Part shown: positions 41,193 to 49,838 of the stretch, one piece after another
How the letters are laid out: every line of letters starts with the position of its first letter
Numbering within the stretch: position 1 is the first letter of the stretch
Notes under the pieces: generated by a model
Database searches by the model: none
What the model saw: the letters and a program-made list of their open reading frames with translations, nothing else
What the model was told of the DNA's origin: nothing
Position numbers and translations under genes: made by a program
NCBI GenBank assembly: GCA_001189215.1
Contig: LFCR01000004.1
Span: forward strand, 62,001-126,000
Reading direction: 5' to 3'
DNA from: Parcubacteria bacterium C7867-008
GTDB taxonomy: Bacteria; Patescibacteria; Paceibacteria; UBA9973; UBA2103
DNA: 64,000 bases

Positions 41193-41235
41193 GCCTCACT
41201 GCGTTCGCACGATAGTTGGTGCGAGGCAGTGAGGC
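41193..41235 (-). terminator. Terminator of the first PEP-CTERM gene
   Basis: GCCTCACTGC (41193-41202) pairs with GCAGTGAGGC (41226-41235), with an inner TCGCAC/GTGCGA stem. The minus strand continues into TGTTTTCTTTTA. Confidence 0.8.
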
Positions 41236-41260
41236 CATTTTGGCGTGTCATGGTTGTAGG

Positions 41261-42016
41261 TTAGGCGTAGGCGCGACGCCGGCGACGAATCGAGGCGCCG
41301 GCCAGGCCGAAGCCCAGGATCATCATCGCCCAGGTAGCCGGTTCGGGCACGCCGGGAAGTTCCGGAGGCGTGATGATGATCGGCGGATCCACGTCGGTCT
41401 GCAGTCGCCTCAGGATGCTCACGTTGTCGATGCCGAGACCGTCGCCCAGGAAGCCGGATTCGGGCAGGAAGACGTCAGGGTTGCTGACGAACGTGGCCCG
41501 AAGGTTGATGCGACTGATCACGTCGTAGTCCGTAGCGATGAAGGCCACCGTCCGATAGCTCCGGTAGAGGAGGTCGTTCAGGCGACCGTCGAGGATGATC
41601 ACGCCGTGGTTGTCGATGACCTGGAAGTCCAGCTCGATCGGGAAGAGGTCCGGCCGGCTGTTGATGTTCTGGAAGACGTCGACGGTCAGGTTGTTGAAGT
41701 AGGTGCCGTCGGCCAACTCCAGAGTGGTGAAGCCGGTTGCGAAACCATCCCCACCGATCAGAAGCGGAGCCCAGCTTTTGTTGCCGGGGACCAAAATGCT
41801 GCTGATGCCGCTGGCCAGGCCAGTGTAGGAAGCCTTCACACCCGACGAGCTGAGATAGGTCTTGGTCGCGGTGAAGGTCGGCTGGCTCGAGAAGTCAGCC
41901 CTCGTGAGAGACTCGAGCGACGTTCCGTAGAGAGCCGTCACACCGGCATACGCCGGAGCGGAAGTGACCAGAGCGAGTGCGCCGGCCAATCCCAACAGGT
42001 AGTGAAGAGAATTCTT
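41261..42016 (-). CDS. PEP-CTERM sorting-domain protein, alphaproteobacterial type
   Basis: About 251 residues from the ATG at 42016 (MKNSLHYLLG); an in-frame ATG at 42031 exists. Signal peptide SLHYLLGLAGALALVTSAPAYA, then a beta-rich domain of about 200 residues without recognised family. It ends in the tripartite signal PEPATWAMMILGFGLAGASI plus RRRRRA. That exact style is common in Sphingomonadales, Rhizobiales and relatives, where an exosortase removes the tail. GC content is far above the flanking lexA. A long hairpin precedes it, with TTGACA-16-TATGCT beyond that. No exosortase gene is in the window. Confidence 0.85.
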   Translation of the reverse strand, partial: KNSLHYLLGLAGALALVTSAPAYAGVTALYGTSLESLTRADFSSQPTFTATKTYLSSSGVKASYTGLASGISSILVPGNKSWAPLLIGGDGFATGFTTLELADGTYFNNLTVDVFQNINSRPDLFPIELDFQVIDNHGVIILDGRLNDLLYRSYRTVAFIATDYDVISRINLRATFVSNPDVFLPESGFLGDGLGIDNVSILRRLQTDVDPPIIITPPELPGVPEPATWAMMILGFGLAGASIRRRRRAYA

Positions 42017-42088
42017 CATTCTTAACCCCATCTTGGTTTGAGACTCGGCGCGGCCGAGTTAACGGCCACACCCTTTCGGTAGATCCTG

Positions 42089-42140
42089 AGGAAGTGAGCG
42101 TTTTAAGGGCCATATATGGTCCACAAAACGCTCACTTCCT
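42089..42140. repeat. 52-base near-perfect hairpin in the 5' region of the first PEP-CTERM gene
   Basis: AGGAAGTGAGCGTTTT (42089-42104) pairs exactly with AAAACGCTCACTTCCT (42125-42140). Between them GGGCCATATATGGTCC (42107-42122) folds back as well. It lies between promoter and start codon of the minus-strand gene. Confidence 0.8.
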
Positions 42141-42180
42141 TCTAAAACCATGAGTTTTAAAAGGACCCGTAACTGCCCGT

Positions 42181-42208
42181 AGCATACTAAAGTTGACATT
42201 TATGTCAA
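42181..42208 (-). promoter_or_regulatory. Promoter of the first PEP-CTERM gene
   Basis: TTGACA (42208-42203), 16-base spacer, TATGCT (42186-42181) on the minus strand. The -35 is part of the palindrome TTGACATTTATGTCAA at 42193-42208. Confidence 0.6.
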
Positions 42209-42240
42209 GGTATTGTGATCGCATCTTCATGAAGGAATAT

Positions 42241-42269
42241 TTGCATAAATCAGATATTTAGGTTATAAA
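42241..42269 (+). promoter_or_regulatory. Promoter of the second PEP-CTERM gene
   Basis: TTGCAT, 17-base spacer, TATAAA at 42264-42269. It reads into the hairpin at 42293 and the gene at 42400. Confidence 0.55.
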
Positions 42270-42292
42270 AATACAAGCAGTTCTTTATATAT

Positions 42293-42362
42293 TCCTGATT
42301 TCCCGCACCCAAAAGCACTTCTGAGTCTTTTCAGGAACGTTGTTGGGTACGGGAAATCAGGA
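42293..42362. repeat. 70-base hairpin in the 5' region of the second PEP-CTERM gene
   Basis: TCCTGATTTCCCGCACCCAA (42293-42312) pairs in 19 of 20 positions with TTGGGTACGGGAAATCAGGA (42343-42362). As with the first gene, it lies between promoter and Shine-Dalgarno. Confidence 0.8.
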
Positions 42363-42400
42363 CATTTGTCGTTTCTGATCGTGCTCAAGGGGACTTGAAT

Positions 42401-43177
42401 ATGCGTTTTGCGACCATCTTCGCGGCTGCGGCCGTTCTCTCGCTCTCGGCGGGCGCCGCTTTCGCGGACAGCCTGAATGACTTCTCGGCTCCGTTGACGC
42501 TCAGCGCCACTCCGGGGCCGGGCGTCTGGTCCGTCGACCGGTTTCCGCCGGCGACCTTTCAGTCGCAGGTCGCGTACGGCGGCCACGCCAACACGCTCGA
42601 AATCGGCACCGTCGCGGCCGACTACCACGGCGGCACCTTCACCGACACACAGGGCAGGGCGACGAAGCTCGAGTCTGGGACCACGTTCGTGAGCGCGCAG
42701 ATCTACATCGATCCGGGGTACCTCGACACCCGGTCCGATGCGCGTCTCGCGGAACTCTGGGGCGTCGGCACCGACGGCCTCGACATCACTGCCTACCCCC
42801 TTCTCGGGGTGGCGCGGGTGAGCGATCACCTCGAATACAAGGCTTGGAACACTCTCGGTGGCTTCTTCAGCCTCGGGACCATCGCTGCGTCCGACATCGG
42901 CACGTGGCAGACCATCAGCTACAAGCTGGACGGCGCGAACATCCTCTACGGCGCAGGGTCCTTCACCGGCATGACCGGGGCTCTGGGCACCACGAGCTTC
43001 GACAGCGCCATCGTGCAGGCCATCAATACCGGCGGCAATCGCACGCACCACTTCGACAACCTGTTCACCAGCACCGGCGCGGTTCCCGAACCGGCGACCT
43101 GGGCGATGATGATCCTGGGCTTCGGCGGCGTAGGCCTCACGGTCCGCCGGCGCCGCGGCGTCATGGCGGTGGCCTAG
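42401..43177 (+). CDS. PEP-CTERM sorting-domain protein, second copy type
   Basis: About 258 residues. Shine-Dalgarno AAGGGG precedes ATGCGTTTTGCG; the frame opens at about 42395-42401. Signal peptide with AAAAVLSLSAGAAFA, a beta-rich domain (about 25-225) without named family, and the terminal PEPATWAMMILGFGGVGLTV followed by RRRRG. It shares the sorting tail, but not obvious body similarity, with the divergent gene at 41261. Strongly GC-rich codons (mostly G/C third positions) are unlike native genes. Without exosortase it may stay membrane-anchored. Confidence 0.85.
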   Translation: MRFATIFAAAAVLSLSAGAAFADSLNDFSAPLTLSATPGPGVWSVDRFPPATFQSQVAYGGHANTLEIGTVAADYHGGTFTDTQGRATKLESGTTFVSAQIYIDPGYLDTRSDARLAELWGVGTDGLDITAYPLLGVARVSDHLEYKAWNTLGGFFSLGTIAASDIGTWQTISYKLDGANILYGAGSFTGMTGALGTTSFDSAIVQAINTGGNRTHHFDNLFTSTGAVPEPATWAMMILGFGGVGLTVRRRRGVMAVA

Positions 43178-43222
43178 CCACCCCGAACGACAAGATCGAC
43201 CTCAAGGTCGACAACCAACACT

Positions 43223-43250
43223 TGGGCCCGCTTTGTTGCGGGCCCATTCT
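43223..43250 (+). terminator. Terminator of the second PEP-CTERM gene
   Basis: TGGGCCCGC (43223-43231) pairs with GCGGGCCCA (43238-43246), then TTCTTTTA. Confidence 0.88.
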
Positions 43251-43265
43251 TTTATATTGCTGTAT

Positions 43266-43293
43266 TTGACATTTAATATATTTTGTGTATATT
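43266..43293 (+). promoter_or_regulatory. Promoter of the small regulator gene
   Basis: TTGACA, 16-base spacer, TATATT. A GGGGAG Shine-Dalgarno follows before the GTG at 43322. Confidence 0.65.
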
Positions 43294-43321
43294 GTGTGAG
43301 GTAAATGGGGAGTATGAACAC

Positions 43322-43675
43322 GTGGAGAGAGATTACCTGAGGGTAGTTGGAACAGCGCCGGCACATCTGCCGGACTACAACTACGAAGATCGAATTGAAG
43401 ACCTGCGGGGACTTCTATGGGCTGCCTGCAAGCGCGGGCAACAGCATCTGATCGATGACATCGCCGTGCGTGCGCATCTTGCGCCCAGCACTGTCGAGGC
43501 TTTCGTGTTCGGTCAGACAAAAAGACCGCAAGATCGCACGGTCTTCGAGATCGCGAAAGCCATCGGCTTTCGGATGGCGCTCATCCCCTTATCGGTCCCG
43601 AAGCTTCGGGAAGAATTGGATCGCGGGAACCTTCCTGATGATCTGCCGAGAAGGAAGACACCCTTCAAGTCGTAG
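43322..43675 (+). CDS. Probable small helix-turn-helix protein
   Basis: 117 residues from GTG 43322, chosen because GGGGAG lies 9 bases upstream. Residues 35-85 (ACKRGQQHLIDDIAVRAHLAPSTVEAFVFGQTKRPQDRTV) look like an XRE-type helix-turn-helix, with a short, proline- and arginine-rich tail. It could be a transcription factor. It is part of the GC-rich block with the PEP-CTERM genes, has its own promoter and terminator, and may have been acquired with them or separately. Confidence 0.7.
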   Translation: MERDYLRVVGTAPAHLPDYNYEDRIEDLRGLLWAACKRGQQHLIDDIAVRAHLAPSTVEAFVFGQTKRPQDRTVFEIAKAIGFRMALIPLSVPKLREELDRGNLPDDLPRRKTPFKS

Positions 43676-43696
43676 GGTGATGGAACCAATTCAAAA

Positions 43697-43728
43697 GGCC
43701 GGCGGGGCAACCCGTCGGCCATTTTCTA
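43697..43728. terminator. Terminator after the small regulator gene
   Basis: GGCCGGCGGG pairs with CCCGTCGGCC around a 4-base loop, followed by ATTTTCTATTT. Confidence 0.85.
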
Positions 43729-43739
43729 TTTGAATCAGA

Positions 43740-43856
43740 CTACTTAGCCTGTGCTGCCTTACGAGCAAGCTTCACAGCGATGCGCTTAGCAGTCTTCTGT
43801 GGGTGCTTGTGTGGGCGCTTAGGGCTTACACCCTGCTTCCTCTTGTTTCGTGCCAT
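43740..43856 (-). CDS. 38-residue strongly basic protein
   Basis: MARNKRKQGVSPKRPHKHPQ then KTAKRIAVKLARKAAQAK. Nearly half the residues are Lys, Arg or His. Size and charge recall small ribosomal proteins or nucleic-acid-binding peptides, but no named family fits. It follows the response regulator gene by 19 bases on the same strand. A TAGTAT box about 10 bases upstream supports the start. Confidence 0.6.
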   Translation of the reverse strand: MARNKRKQGVSPKRPHKHPQKTAKRIAVKLARKAAQAK

Positions 43857-43875
43857 ATAGCTTGATACTAACGAT

Positions 43876-44229
43876 TTAAAGCAATTCTGCAAGCACCGCC
43901 TTGAATTCATCCATACCTGCGGGCTTAGTGAGGTGCGCATTGAAACCAGCAGCCAGTGCTTTCTCCTTATCTTCCACCTGTCCGTATCCCGTGAGCGCAA
44001 CGGCAGGGAAGGTGAATCCATGCGCACGAAGACCCACGATCACATCGTGACCACTCATATCTGGCATACCAATGTCTATAAAAATAAGATCAGGTTCATC
44101 AGCTCGGACATGTTCTAGTACATCTTTCCCTGCATAGAGCGCTGAAGTCTCCCACCCTAGAGCATTTAATAGACGAACAAGACCATCCGCTGCTGCTTCA
44201 TTATCATCTACCACAAGAAGCTTTTTCAT
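43876..44229 (-). CDS. Single-domain response regulator
   Basis: 117-residue receiver domain: acidic pair D8/D9 in LLVVDDNEAAA, phospho-acceptor D52 in FIDIGMPDMSG, Thr in VALTGYG and Lys in HLTKPAG. No output domain. The kinase partner could be the MASE1-type kinase 1.6 kb away at 45790. It starts 12 bases after the inositol-phosphatase-like gene stop, so the two may share a transcript. Confidence 0.93.
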   Translation of the reverse strand: MKKLLVVDDNEAAADGLVRLLNALGWETSALYAGKDVLEHVRADEPDLIFIDIGMPDMSGHDVIVGLRAHGFTFPAVALTGYGQVEDKEKALAAGFNAHLTKPAGMDEFKAVLAELL

Positions 44230-44241
44230 ATCGATATCGTA

Positions 44242-45012
44242 TCAGATTGATGGTGCGATAAGTTCGAGCAGTTTTGAGTGAAAGTTTGCGTTACCAGCAC
44301 AGACGAATCCTTTAGTCTGGGTATCGTATCGCTGATCGTTACCATATAGATCAGATGTTACTCCTCCTGCTTCTTCAACAATCACTTTAGCAGCAGCACT
44401 GTCCCAAGGATTACCTAGTGGCAACACCACTCCCTGCAGCTGACCACTCGCCACCATCATGCTGGCATATACGGTTGAACTATAGGAGAGACATCGAACG
44501 CGTTCAATTCGGGCTCGTTCAAAAAAGGTGAGATCTTTAAATCCACTATGCCCATCAGTGGCAATGTAACTACGCGCCAGATCCGCATGAGATGACGCAT
44601 TAATTGAGACATCGTTCATACAAGCCCCTTGTCCGCGTACTGCAGAATAGAGACGCTTCGTGTATGGGTCGTATACCACACCAAGCACCGGTACTCCATT
44701 TTCAGTTAAGCCAAGTGAGAATACGTTTGTGGGTACACCTCGTAAGAAGGCAGCAGTGCCATCTATCGGATCAAAGACCCAGGTGTACGTACTTCCTTCT
44801 TGTATCTGTTTACCCTCCTCACCCAAAAGACTATGCTCTGGATAGGCTTCACTTAAGCGCTTAATGACCAATTCTTGAATCAATTCATCTGCTTTAGTGA
44901 GAGGGGAGTGGTCATCTTTAAAGGTGTGACGCATACCCAGTTCAAAGTATTGCGTCATTACCACGCCAGCTTCTAGCGCGATTTCCTTCGCGATCTTTAG
45001 TTGCTCATCCAT
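44242..45012 (-). CDS. Inositol monophosphatase family phosphatase
   Basis: 256 residues. Metal- and phosphate-binding motifs: LLGEEG (Glu), VFDPIDGTAAF (DPxDGT) and GNPWDSAAAKVIVEEAGG (WDxAA). The family hydrolyses inositol phosphates, PAP or fructose-1,6-bisphosphate; the substrate cannot be told here. ATG 45012 is preferred to GTG 45018 because TACAAT lies 7 bases upstream. Confidence 0.93.
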   Translation of the reverse strand: MDEQLKIAKEIALEAGVVMTQYFELGMRHTFKDDHSPLTKADELIQELVIKRLSEAYPEHSLLGEEGKQIQEGSTYTWVFDPIDGTAAFLRGVPTNVFSLGLTENGVPVLGVVYDPYTKRLYSAVRGQGACMNDVSINASSHADLARSYIATDGHSGFKDLTFFERARIERVRCLSYSSTVYASMMVASGQLQGVVLPLGNPWDSAAAKVIVEEAGGVTSDLYGNDQRYDTQTKGFVCAGNANFHSKLLELIAPSI

Positions 45013-45058
45013 TTTCACGATTGTACCAGAGCAATTATGAAGACTTCATAAACAAAGA

Positions 45059-45084
45059 CCGCCCGCCGAGAATTCGGCGGGCGG
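45059..45084. terminator. GC hairpin ending the 45093 cassette gene
   Basis: CCGCCCGCCGA pairs perfectly with TCGGCGGGCGG around ATTA-type loop. The minus strand then runs into GTCTTTGTTTATG. Confidence 0.8.
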
Positions 45085-45092
45085 GGCGATCC

Positions 45093-45722
45093 TTAAGGGG
45101 CAACAAAGGGCTTGTCGTTTACGTACCAGCGACGGTTGATAGTGACGCCGCTGTCACGCGTAAAGGGAATCATAATTCCAGGCGAAAGCAGGACTGTTTC
45201 AATGACGAACCAGTACGTCTGGACTTCACTCTCCATTCCCGCATACGCCTTTGAGCGGCGAATATGCTTCGTAACCAAGCCGGTGCGTTGAATCCTTTTA
45301 CGGCTCAGCACTTCGGTTTTAACCTTTAGCTCCTCACGCATTCCGCGCAGAAGTCCATCAAGTGGTTTTTCGAGGTAGTGTAGCGTTTCCGAGAACGAGA
45401 AAACCTCAAGAGGTAACTCACCCTCGAAATTAGGTATTGTATTACCGTTTAGGTACGTCCGGCTTGTTTCTACGAGAACAGCATCCATCGCAGGGTTTCG
45501 TATGATCCCCTTCACATTTTTTGCTCTACGACGCGCAATGCCTGTATCTTGATCCTGATAGATGTCGATTTCTCGACCATTCAGTTCTTCATACAGATCT
45601 ACATGTCGTTTGTTACCAACCTTATCAAAGTCCTGAATGGCTATCCTCGGTTCACATGAAGCGAGGAACGCTTGCATCTCCTGTAGCGAACAGGAGTGAC
45701 TTAGGGTGCGCAGCGCGCTCAT
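45093..45722 (-). CDS. Hypothetical protein, cassette gene
   Basis: 209 residues, soluble, mixed alpha/beta, no signal peptide. A segment LLRGMREELKVKTEVL resembles the second half of a NUDIX box, but the upstream Gly and Glu are not in register, so I do not call a NUDIX enzyme. Promoter TTTACA-17-TACGGT (45787-45759) and a weak CAGGAC before the ATG. It has its own hairpin terminator and GC-richer sequence than the adjacent kinase gene. Confidence 0.7.
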   Translation of the reverse strand: MSALRTLSHSCSLQEMQAFLASCEPRIAIQDFDKVGNKRHVDLYEELNGREIDIYQDQDTGIARRRAKNVKGIIRNPAMDAVLVETSRTYLNGNTIPNFEGELPLEVFSFSETLHYLEKPLDGLLRGMREELKVKTEVLSRKRIQRTGLVTKHIRRSKAYAGMESEVQTYWFVIETVLLSPGIMIPFTRDSGVTINRRWYVNDKPFVAP

Positions 45723-45789
45723 GGTCTTGTCCTGTTACTAGGGGTCAAATCTAAAGTGACCGTATCAGAAAACTTGTCTTTTGTAAAAT

Positions 45790-47412
45790 CTATGTCGTTG
45801 CCACAGGAAGGCGAACCACAAACTCACTTCCTTTACCAAGCCCTTCACTTTTTGCGATAACAGTACCACCATGCACTTCAACAAAGCTCTTCACGAGTGC
45901 TAAACCGATACCTAATCCTTTCTGCGTACGTGCTCCAGTACCCACCTGGTGGAATGGGGTGAAGATGTTATCAAGTGATCCGGTTGCTATACCCACACCC
46001 TGGTCTTTAATCGAAATAAGAATCTCTTTGTGTTGCTTCGTAACAGAAATACTAATCTGATCACCTGAATCAGAGTACTTCGATGCGTTAGTAATAAGGT
46101 TAGAGAAGATTTGCTCCAGTCGTACGGGATCACCTTCAACGACGAGACCTTTCTTAAGACCCTTTGTTACCAATGTTTGGTGACGTTCATACACATGATG
46201 CTCCGTTGAAAGAATCGCACGAGGAAGAATACTGTTAAGATCTACGCGCTCATGCCGTATAGATATCTTTCCCTCTGAAATACGAGATACATCGAGAAGA
46301 TCATCGAGAAGACGACGAACGGTTTTCATCCGATCATTCATCATTTCTAGTGTTTCAATTTCTTCTTTGTCTCGGCCACTTTTGATACGAAGTAGATCAA
46401 TAGCACTCACCACCGGTGCAAGTGGGTTGCGAAGTTCATGCGCCAGGATAGCAATGAATTCATTTTTTGCACGAGATTCAGTACTAATACGCGCAACAGC
46501 ATTCTCAAGCGTTGCCACTTGGGAACGCATGAGATTGGTGTTCAACCGTCGATCTTCTTCAAGTGCAACAATGATAAGGAATATGATCGAACGCGTGATA
46601 AGGAGTACTTCCATCTCAAACATGAGTGTTGGAAGCACTTCAGGGCTTGCATGCATGAGCACGCTGCCAATAGCAAATATGGAAGTTATAAGCAGCGCGA
46701 GAGTAACAAACCGTGGTCGTAAACGAAGCGCAATCCAGAAGAGGGGAATTGAAAGGAAATAGCTTAGTGGCACACCTCCCACCGTTGTCACTCCTTCTAC
46801 ATACAACACATAGTTCAGCGCAATAAGGATAATGAACACAGTCATGGTCTCAAGGATCTCTAGCGGCCCACGACTAAATCGTCGCTTTGCACACCACCGC
46901 AACACCAGTGGTACTCCTATCAAGAGACAGAAAATCATCGCACCATACGCCTGACCCCACTGCGTGAGCGTATAGAACGTACCAACACCTAGATACCAGA
47001 TAGCAGTTAGCGTAGGGGTTATTAGTGCAACCAAAAATACCGTTGCGATAAGACTGAATACGTCACGGTACCTACGAAACAGAGGATCAACCTTCGCTTT
47101 ACGAAGTAGATATGCACCTACAACAGACTGAAGGGTAATAATTGTTGCCGAAACAATACCAAAGACTCCATCAACTCCTGTTGCGTAGCTGGCAACTAAC
47201 ACCGCACCAAAGACAAACACCCACAGACGCTCACCGAGAAAAAAGAGTAGCGCCATTGCAATACCCGCTGCCGGAATAAACGGTACGGTAGGAGGGACTA
47301 GATAGGCAGCTGCCGCCGTTATTGTGACGTATATAAAGAGAAATATGCCACCAAGTAGATACTCTCGGCGCGTGAAGCGTATTAGCGGAGGAATAGATAG
47401 TAAGTTCCTCAT
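45790..47412 (-). CDS. Sensor histidine kinase with MASE1-like membrane sensor
   Basis: 540 residues. Residues 15-295 contain about eight hydrophobic helices with the MASE1 pattern (ILLGERLWVF-type start, here FLGERLWVFVFGAVL). Then a coiled-coil, HisKA with the phospho-histidine in FIAILAHELRNPLAP, and HATPase with N box LITNASKYSDSG, G1 IKDQGVGI and G2 GLGIGLALVKSF. A membrane-embedded sensor passing phosphate to a response regulator, possibly 43876-44229. TACAAT lies about 15 bases before the ATG. Confidence 0.93.
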   Translation of the reverse strand: MRNLLSIPPLIRFTRREYLLGGIFLFIYVTITAAAAYLVPPTVPFIPAAGIAMALLFFLGERLWVFVFGAVLVASYATGVDGVFGIVSATIITLQSVVGAYLLRKAKVDPLFRRYRDVFSLIATVFLVALITPTLTAIWYLGVGTFYTLTQWGQAYGAMIFCLLIGVPLVLRWCAKRRFSRGPLEILETMTVFIILIALNYVLYVEGVTTVGGVPLSYFLSIPLFWIALRLRPRFVTLALLITSIFAIGSVLMHASPEVLPTLMFEMEVLLITRSIIFLIIVALEEDRRLNTNLMRSQVATLENAVARISTESRAKNEFIAILAHELRNPLAPVVSAIDLLRIKSGRDKEEIETLEMMNDRMKTVRRLLDDLLDVSRISEGKISIRHERVDLNSILPRAILSTEHHVYERHQTLVTKGLKKGLVVEGDPVRLEQIFSNLITNASKYSDSGDQISISVTKQHKEILISIKDQGVGIATGSLDNIFTPFHQVGTGARTQKGLGIGLALVKSFVEVHGGTVIAKSEGLGKGSEFVVRLPVATT

Positions 47413-47471
47413 GAAGTTACCGGTGTCATTGTACTCCTATATACCTTGTAGATGGTAGACTTTTAGTATCG

Positions 47472-49814
47472 ATGGCGGACTCTGAACTATTGATGAACAT
47501 ACGTGAACGATTGGCGCGCGGCGAAGACGAAACGAAGATCCGTGAGTCTCTAAAAGGCAAAAAGTGGAGCGAACCAGATGTTAATGGGGCAATTGCCGTA
47601 GCGAAGCTTCGTATGAAAGCAGGAGGGCGTTTCTCTGCAGTATCGGAAGTTCGCAGCACAAGAGCAGGTGGTAACGGCCTTGTTTTCAACATAGTAATGG
47701 TAGTGATATTGCTGGTAAGTGCACCGGTAGCCTACGGTGTGTATACCGGGTACATTCCGCCCGTACCCCTTCCAAATTCAGTGAACGAGATAGCATTTGA
47801 AAGCCAGAACGCTAGCACTACTGATTCGCTATTTGATACTCCGTTTGATATTACGCAGCTCATACCAGTTGGAAAGGGTCCCAGACAGCTTGCCAACAAT
47901 GACCCGACTCCTGCACCTGTTGCGACTAAACCCATTGGTTCATCGGCACCCAATCCTACGCCAGTTACGGTAACAAGTACTCCAGAACCTGCATCTACTC
48001 CTACTGCTTCAGAAGATCCTGCTCCAACTATTACGTTCGGAGTAAATGCAACAAGTGCCGTATCAGGAGATGTTGTTACCTTCACCTGGGACGCCCAGAA
48101 CGCCACGGTTTGTAACGGATCAGGATTCAATACCGGCTCGCGTGTAAGCGGTAGTGTCAACAAACGAGTAAGCGCTTCTTCCGTATTCAGGATCAGCTGT
48201 ACCAACGCCACCCGCAGTGCAAAAGCAGAGGTGTCTATAAGAGTTTCTCCTAAAGTTCCCAAACCTCCCACTCCTGCACCTACTCCAACACCGACTCCTA
48301 CTCCTACACCAAGCCCCACACCTTCACCAACTCCAAGTCCCACCCCAACACCAACTCCTACACCTGTTCCAGTACCTTCGCCAACACCAACAGGTACCTA
48401 TAGTGTTTATTCAGGGTGCGAATCACCTTCAACAACCTTTGCACGCACCATCTACTTTGATCCCGTAAACGGTAACGACACCACCGGAACCGGTGCAAGC
48501 AGTCTTCCATTTAAAACACTACAAGGAACTATAAATCTCAAAAAGATACTTCCAAATGATCACTTAGTACTGATGCCTGGTACCCATCCAGGACTTCTAA
48601 CAAGTGCACTCCACCAACCAGCTCTCGCAGCAACATCAAAATGGGTGTGGCTTGATTTCCAGCCGGGTGCCGTTATGGACGGTGGCATCAATCTAACTGA
48701 TATGAAGCGTTGGCTTATCACTAAGCCTGAGATGACAAGCACCACCAAGCAAACAATTCTTATATTCACTGCCCGTGGTTCTAACATAGTTGTTGCAGAT
48801 GGATTCTTTTACACTGAAAAAGGTTCTCCAACAGGATGGGATGTGGCTAAGTGGGGTAAAGCAAATAGCGGCATAACTACAGACACTACCACCTGCGTAT
48901 CTATACTCCGTAATCGCTTCAAGAACATGCTTGGCGGTATTACCGTAAATACACGTACGGCGTCTCCTGACGCTTCAAAAAACAGTATTAAAGCTATTAT
49001 CAGTCAGAACATTATTCAAAATATCTCTGCCGATGGCATACGTCCTCTAGGTTCGGACTTTATCGTGTCGCACAACACTGTCCTAGACCAATACCTTGAT
49101 CGTGATGTTGATCCAAACCACGATGACGCCCTCCAGATGTATGCGCTCGGTGGTATCCAGTATGAAAACATCATTATTGATCACAACTGGATGCAAGAGA
49201 CGACTGATCCAAGTCGAAAGTACATTAGTGGTATGCAGGGCATCTCATCCTTTGATGGGGTAATCAAGAATATGCAAATAACAAACAATGTTGTTATCAC
49301 CTCTGTATGGCAGGCAATTGCGTGGTACGGCATTCAAGACAGCGTTATTGACCACAACACGGTCGTGAATTACACCAACAACGGAAGACCGTCCTGGATT
49401 ATGACCCACGACGGGAAGGATGGATCGCATGTGGTGAATGTAGCTCTCACCAATAATGCAGCAGCAGGTGTGTATGGTTCCGTGGGGGTCACCACAGAAT
49501 CAAATAACATCACCGTTCCAAACCCAGCAGCGGTATACACCACCTTTAATCCTGCAGGTAACAGTTATAATTTCACACCAAAACCAGGAAGCATTCTTGA
49601 TGGAAAGGGCGCTGGTGTGGGGGGAGGAACTCGACCCCTCTCTCTTGAAACTTCTAGACGTCCTGCCTACGCAGTAGCATCACCAGCAGACGTTTCTAAA
49701 GCACCCGCACAGAGCAAACTCGTAGCTTCTGTATACAATGGCGCTTCGTGGTTGGGGGATGCTTGGCATACCTTCTGGTCTTGGCTCGTAGGTTTCTTTG
49801 CTACAATTACATAA
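47472..49814 (+). CDS. Surface protein with Pro-Thr linker and parallel beta-helix (paralogue 2)
   Basis: 780 residues. N-terminal helical module (LLMNIRERLARGEDETKIRE...WSEPDVNGAIAVAKLR), membrane helix near 78-98, Thr/Pro spacer, Ig-like domain (about 190-265: VVTFTWDAQNATVCNGSGF), (PT)n linker, then about 430 residues of beta-helix with turns such as IIISQNIIQNISADGI. The Ig domain keeps the same Cys positions as paralogue 1. A tandem paralogue starts 25 bases after the stop. Likely displayed on the cell surface, binding or degrading polysaccharide. Confidence 0.85.
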   Translation: MADSELLMNIRERLARGEDETKIRESLKGKKWSEPDVNGAIAVAKLRMKAGGRFSAVSEVRSTRAGGNGLVFNIVMVVILLVSAPVAYGVYTGYIPPVPLPNSVNEIAFESQNASTTDSLFDTPFDITQLIPVGKGPRQLANNDPTPAPVATKPIGSSAPNPTPVTVTSTPEPASTPTASEDPAPTITFGVNATSAVSGDVVTFTWDAQNATVCNGSGFNTGSRVSGSVNKRVSASSVFRISCTNATRSAKAEVSIRVSPKVPKPPTPAPTPTPTPTPTPSPTPSPTPSPTPTPTPTPVPVPSPTPTGTYSVYSGCESPSTTFARTIYFDPVNGNDTTGTGASSLPFKTLQGTINLKKILPNDHLVLMPGTHPGLLTSALHQPALAATSKWVWLDFQPGAVMDGGINLTDMKRWLITKPEMTSTTKQTILIFTARGSNIVVADGFFYTEKGSPTGWDVAKWGKANSGITTDTTTCVSILRNRFKNMLGGITVNTRTASPDASKNSIKAIISQNIIQNISADGIRPLGSDFIVSHNTVLDQYLDRDVDPNHDDALQMYALGGIQYENIIIDHNWMQETTDPSRKYISGMQGISSFDGVIKNMQITNNVVITSVWQAIAWYGIQDSVIDHNTVVNYTNNGRPSWIMTHDGKDGSHVVNVALTNNAAAGVYGSVGVTTESNNITVPNPAAVYTTFNPAGNSYNFTPKPGSILDGKGAGVGGGTRPLSLETSRRPAYAVASPADVSKAPAQSKLVASVYNGASWLGDAWHTFWSWLVGFFATIT
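48268..48395 (+). repeat. Degenerate 6-base repeat encoding the Pro-Thr/Ser linker
   Basis: CCNACN/CCNAGN units encode P-T and P-S alternations in paralogue 2. Confidence 0.85.
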
Positions 49815-49838
49815 ACACCTCGGTACACTCTACGTATT

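Noticed and set aside
45093..45722. NUDIX hydrolase assignment from REEL segment
   Set aside because: Only half of the NUDIX box is visible and the first Gly and Glu are missing in register.
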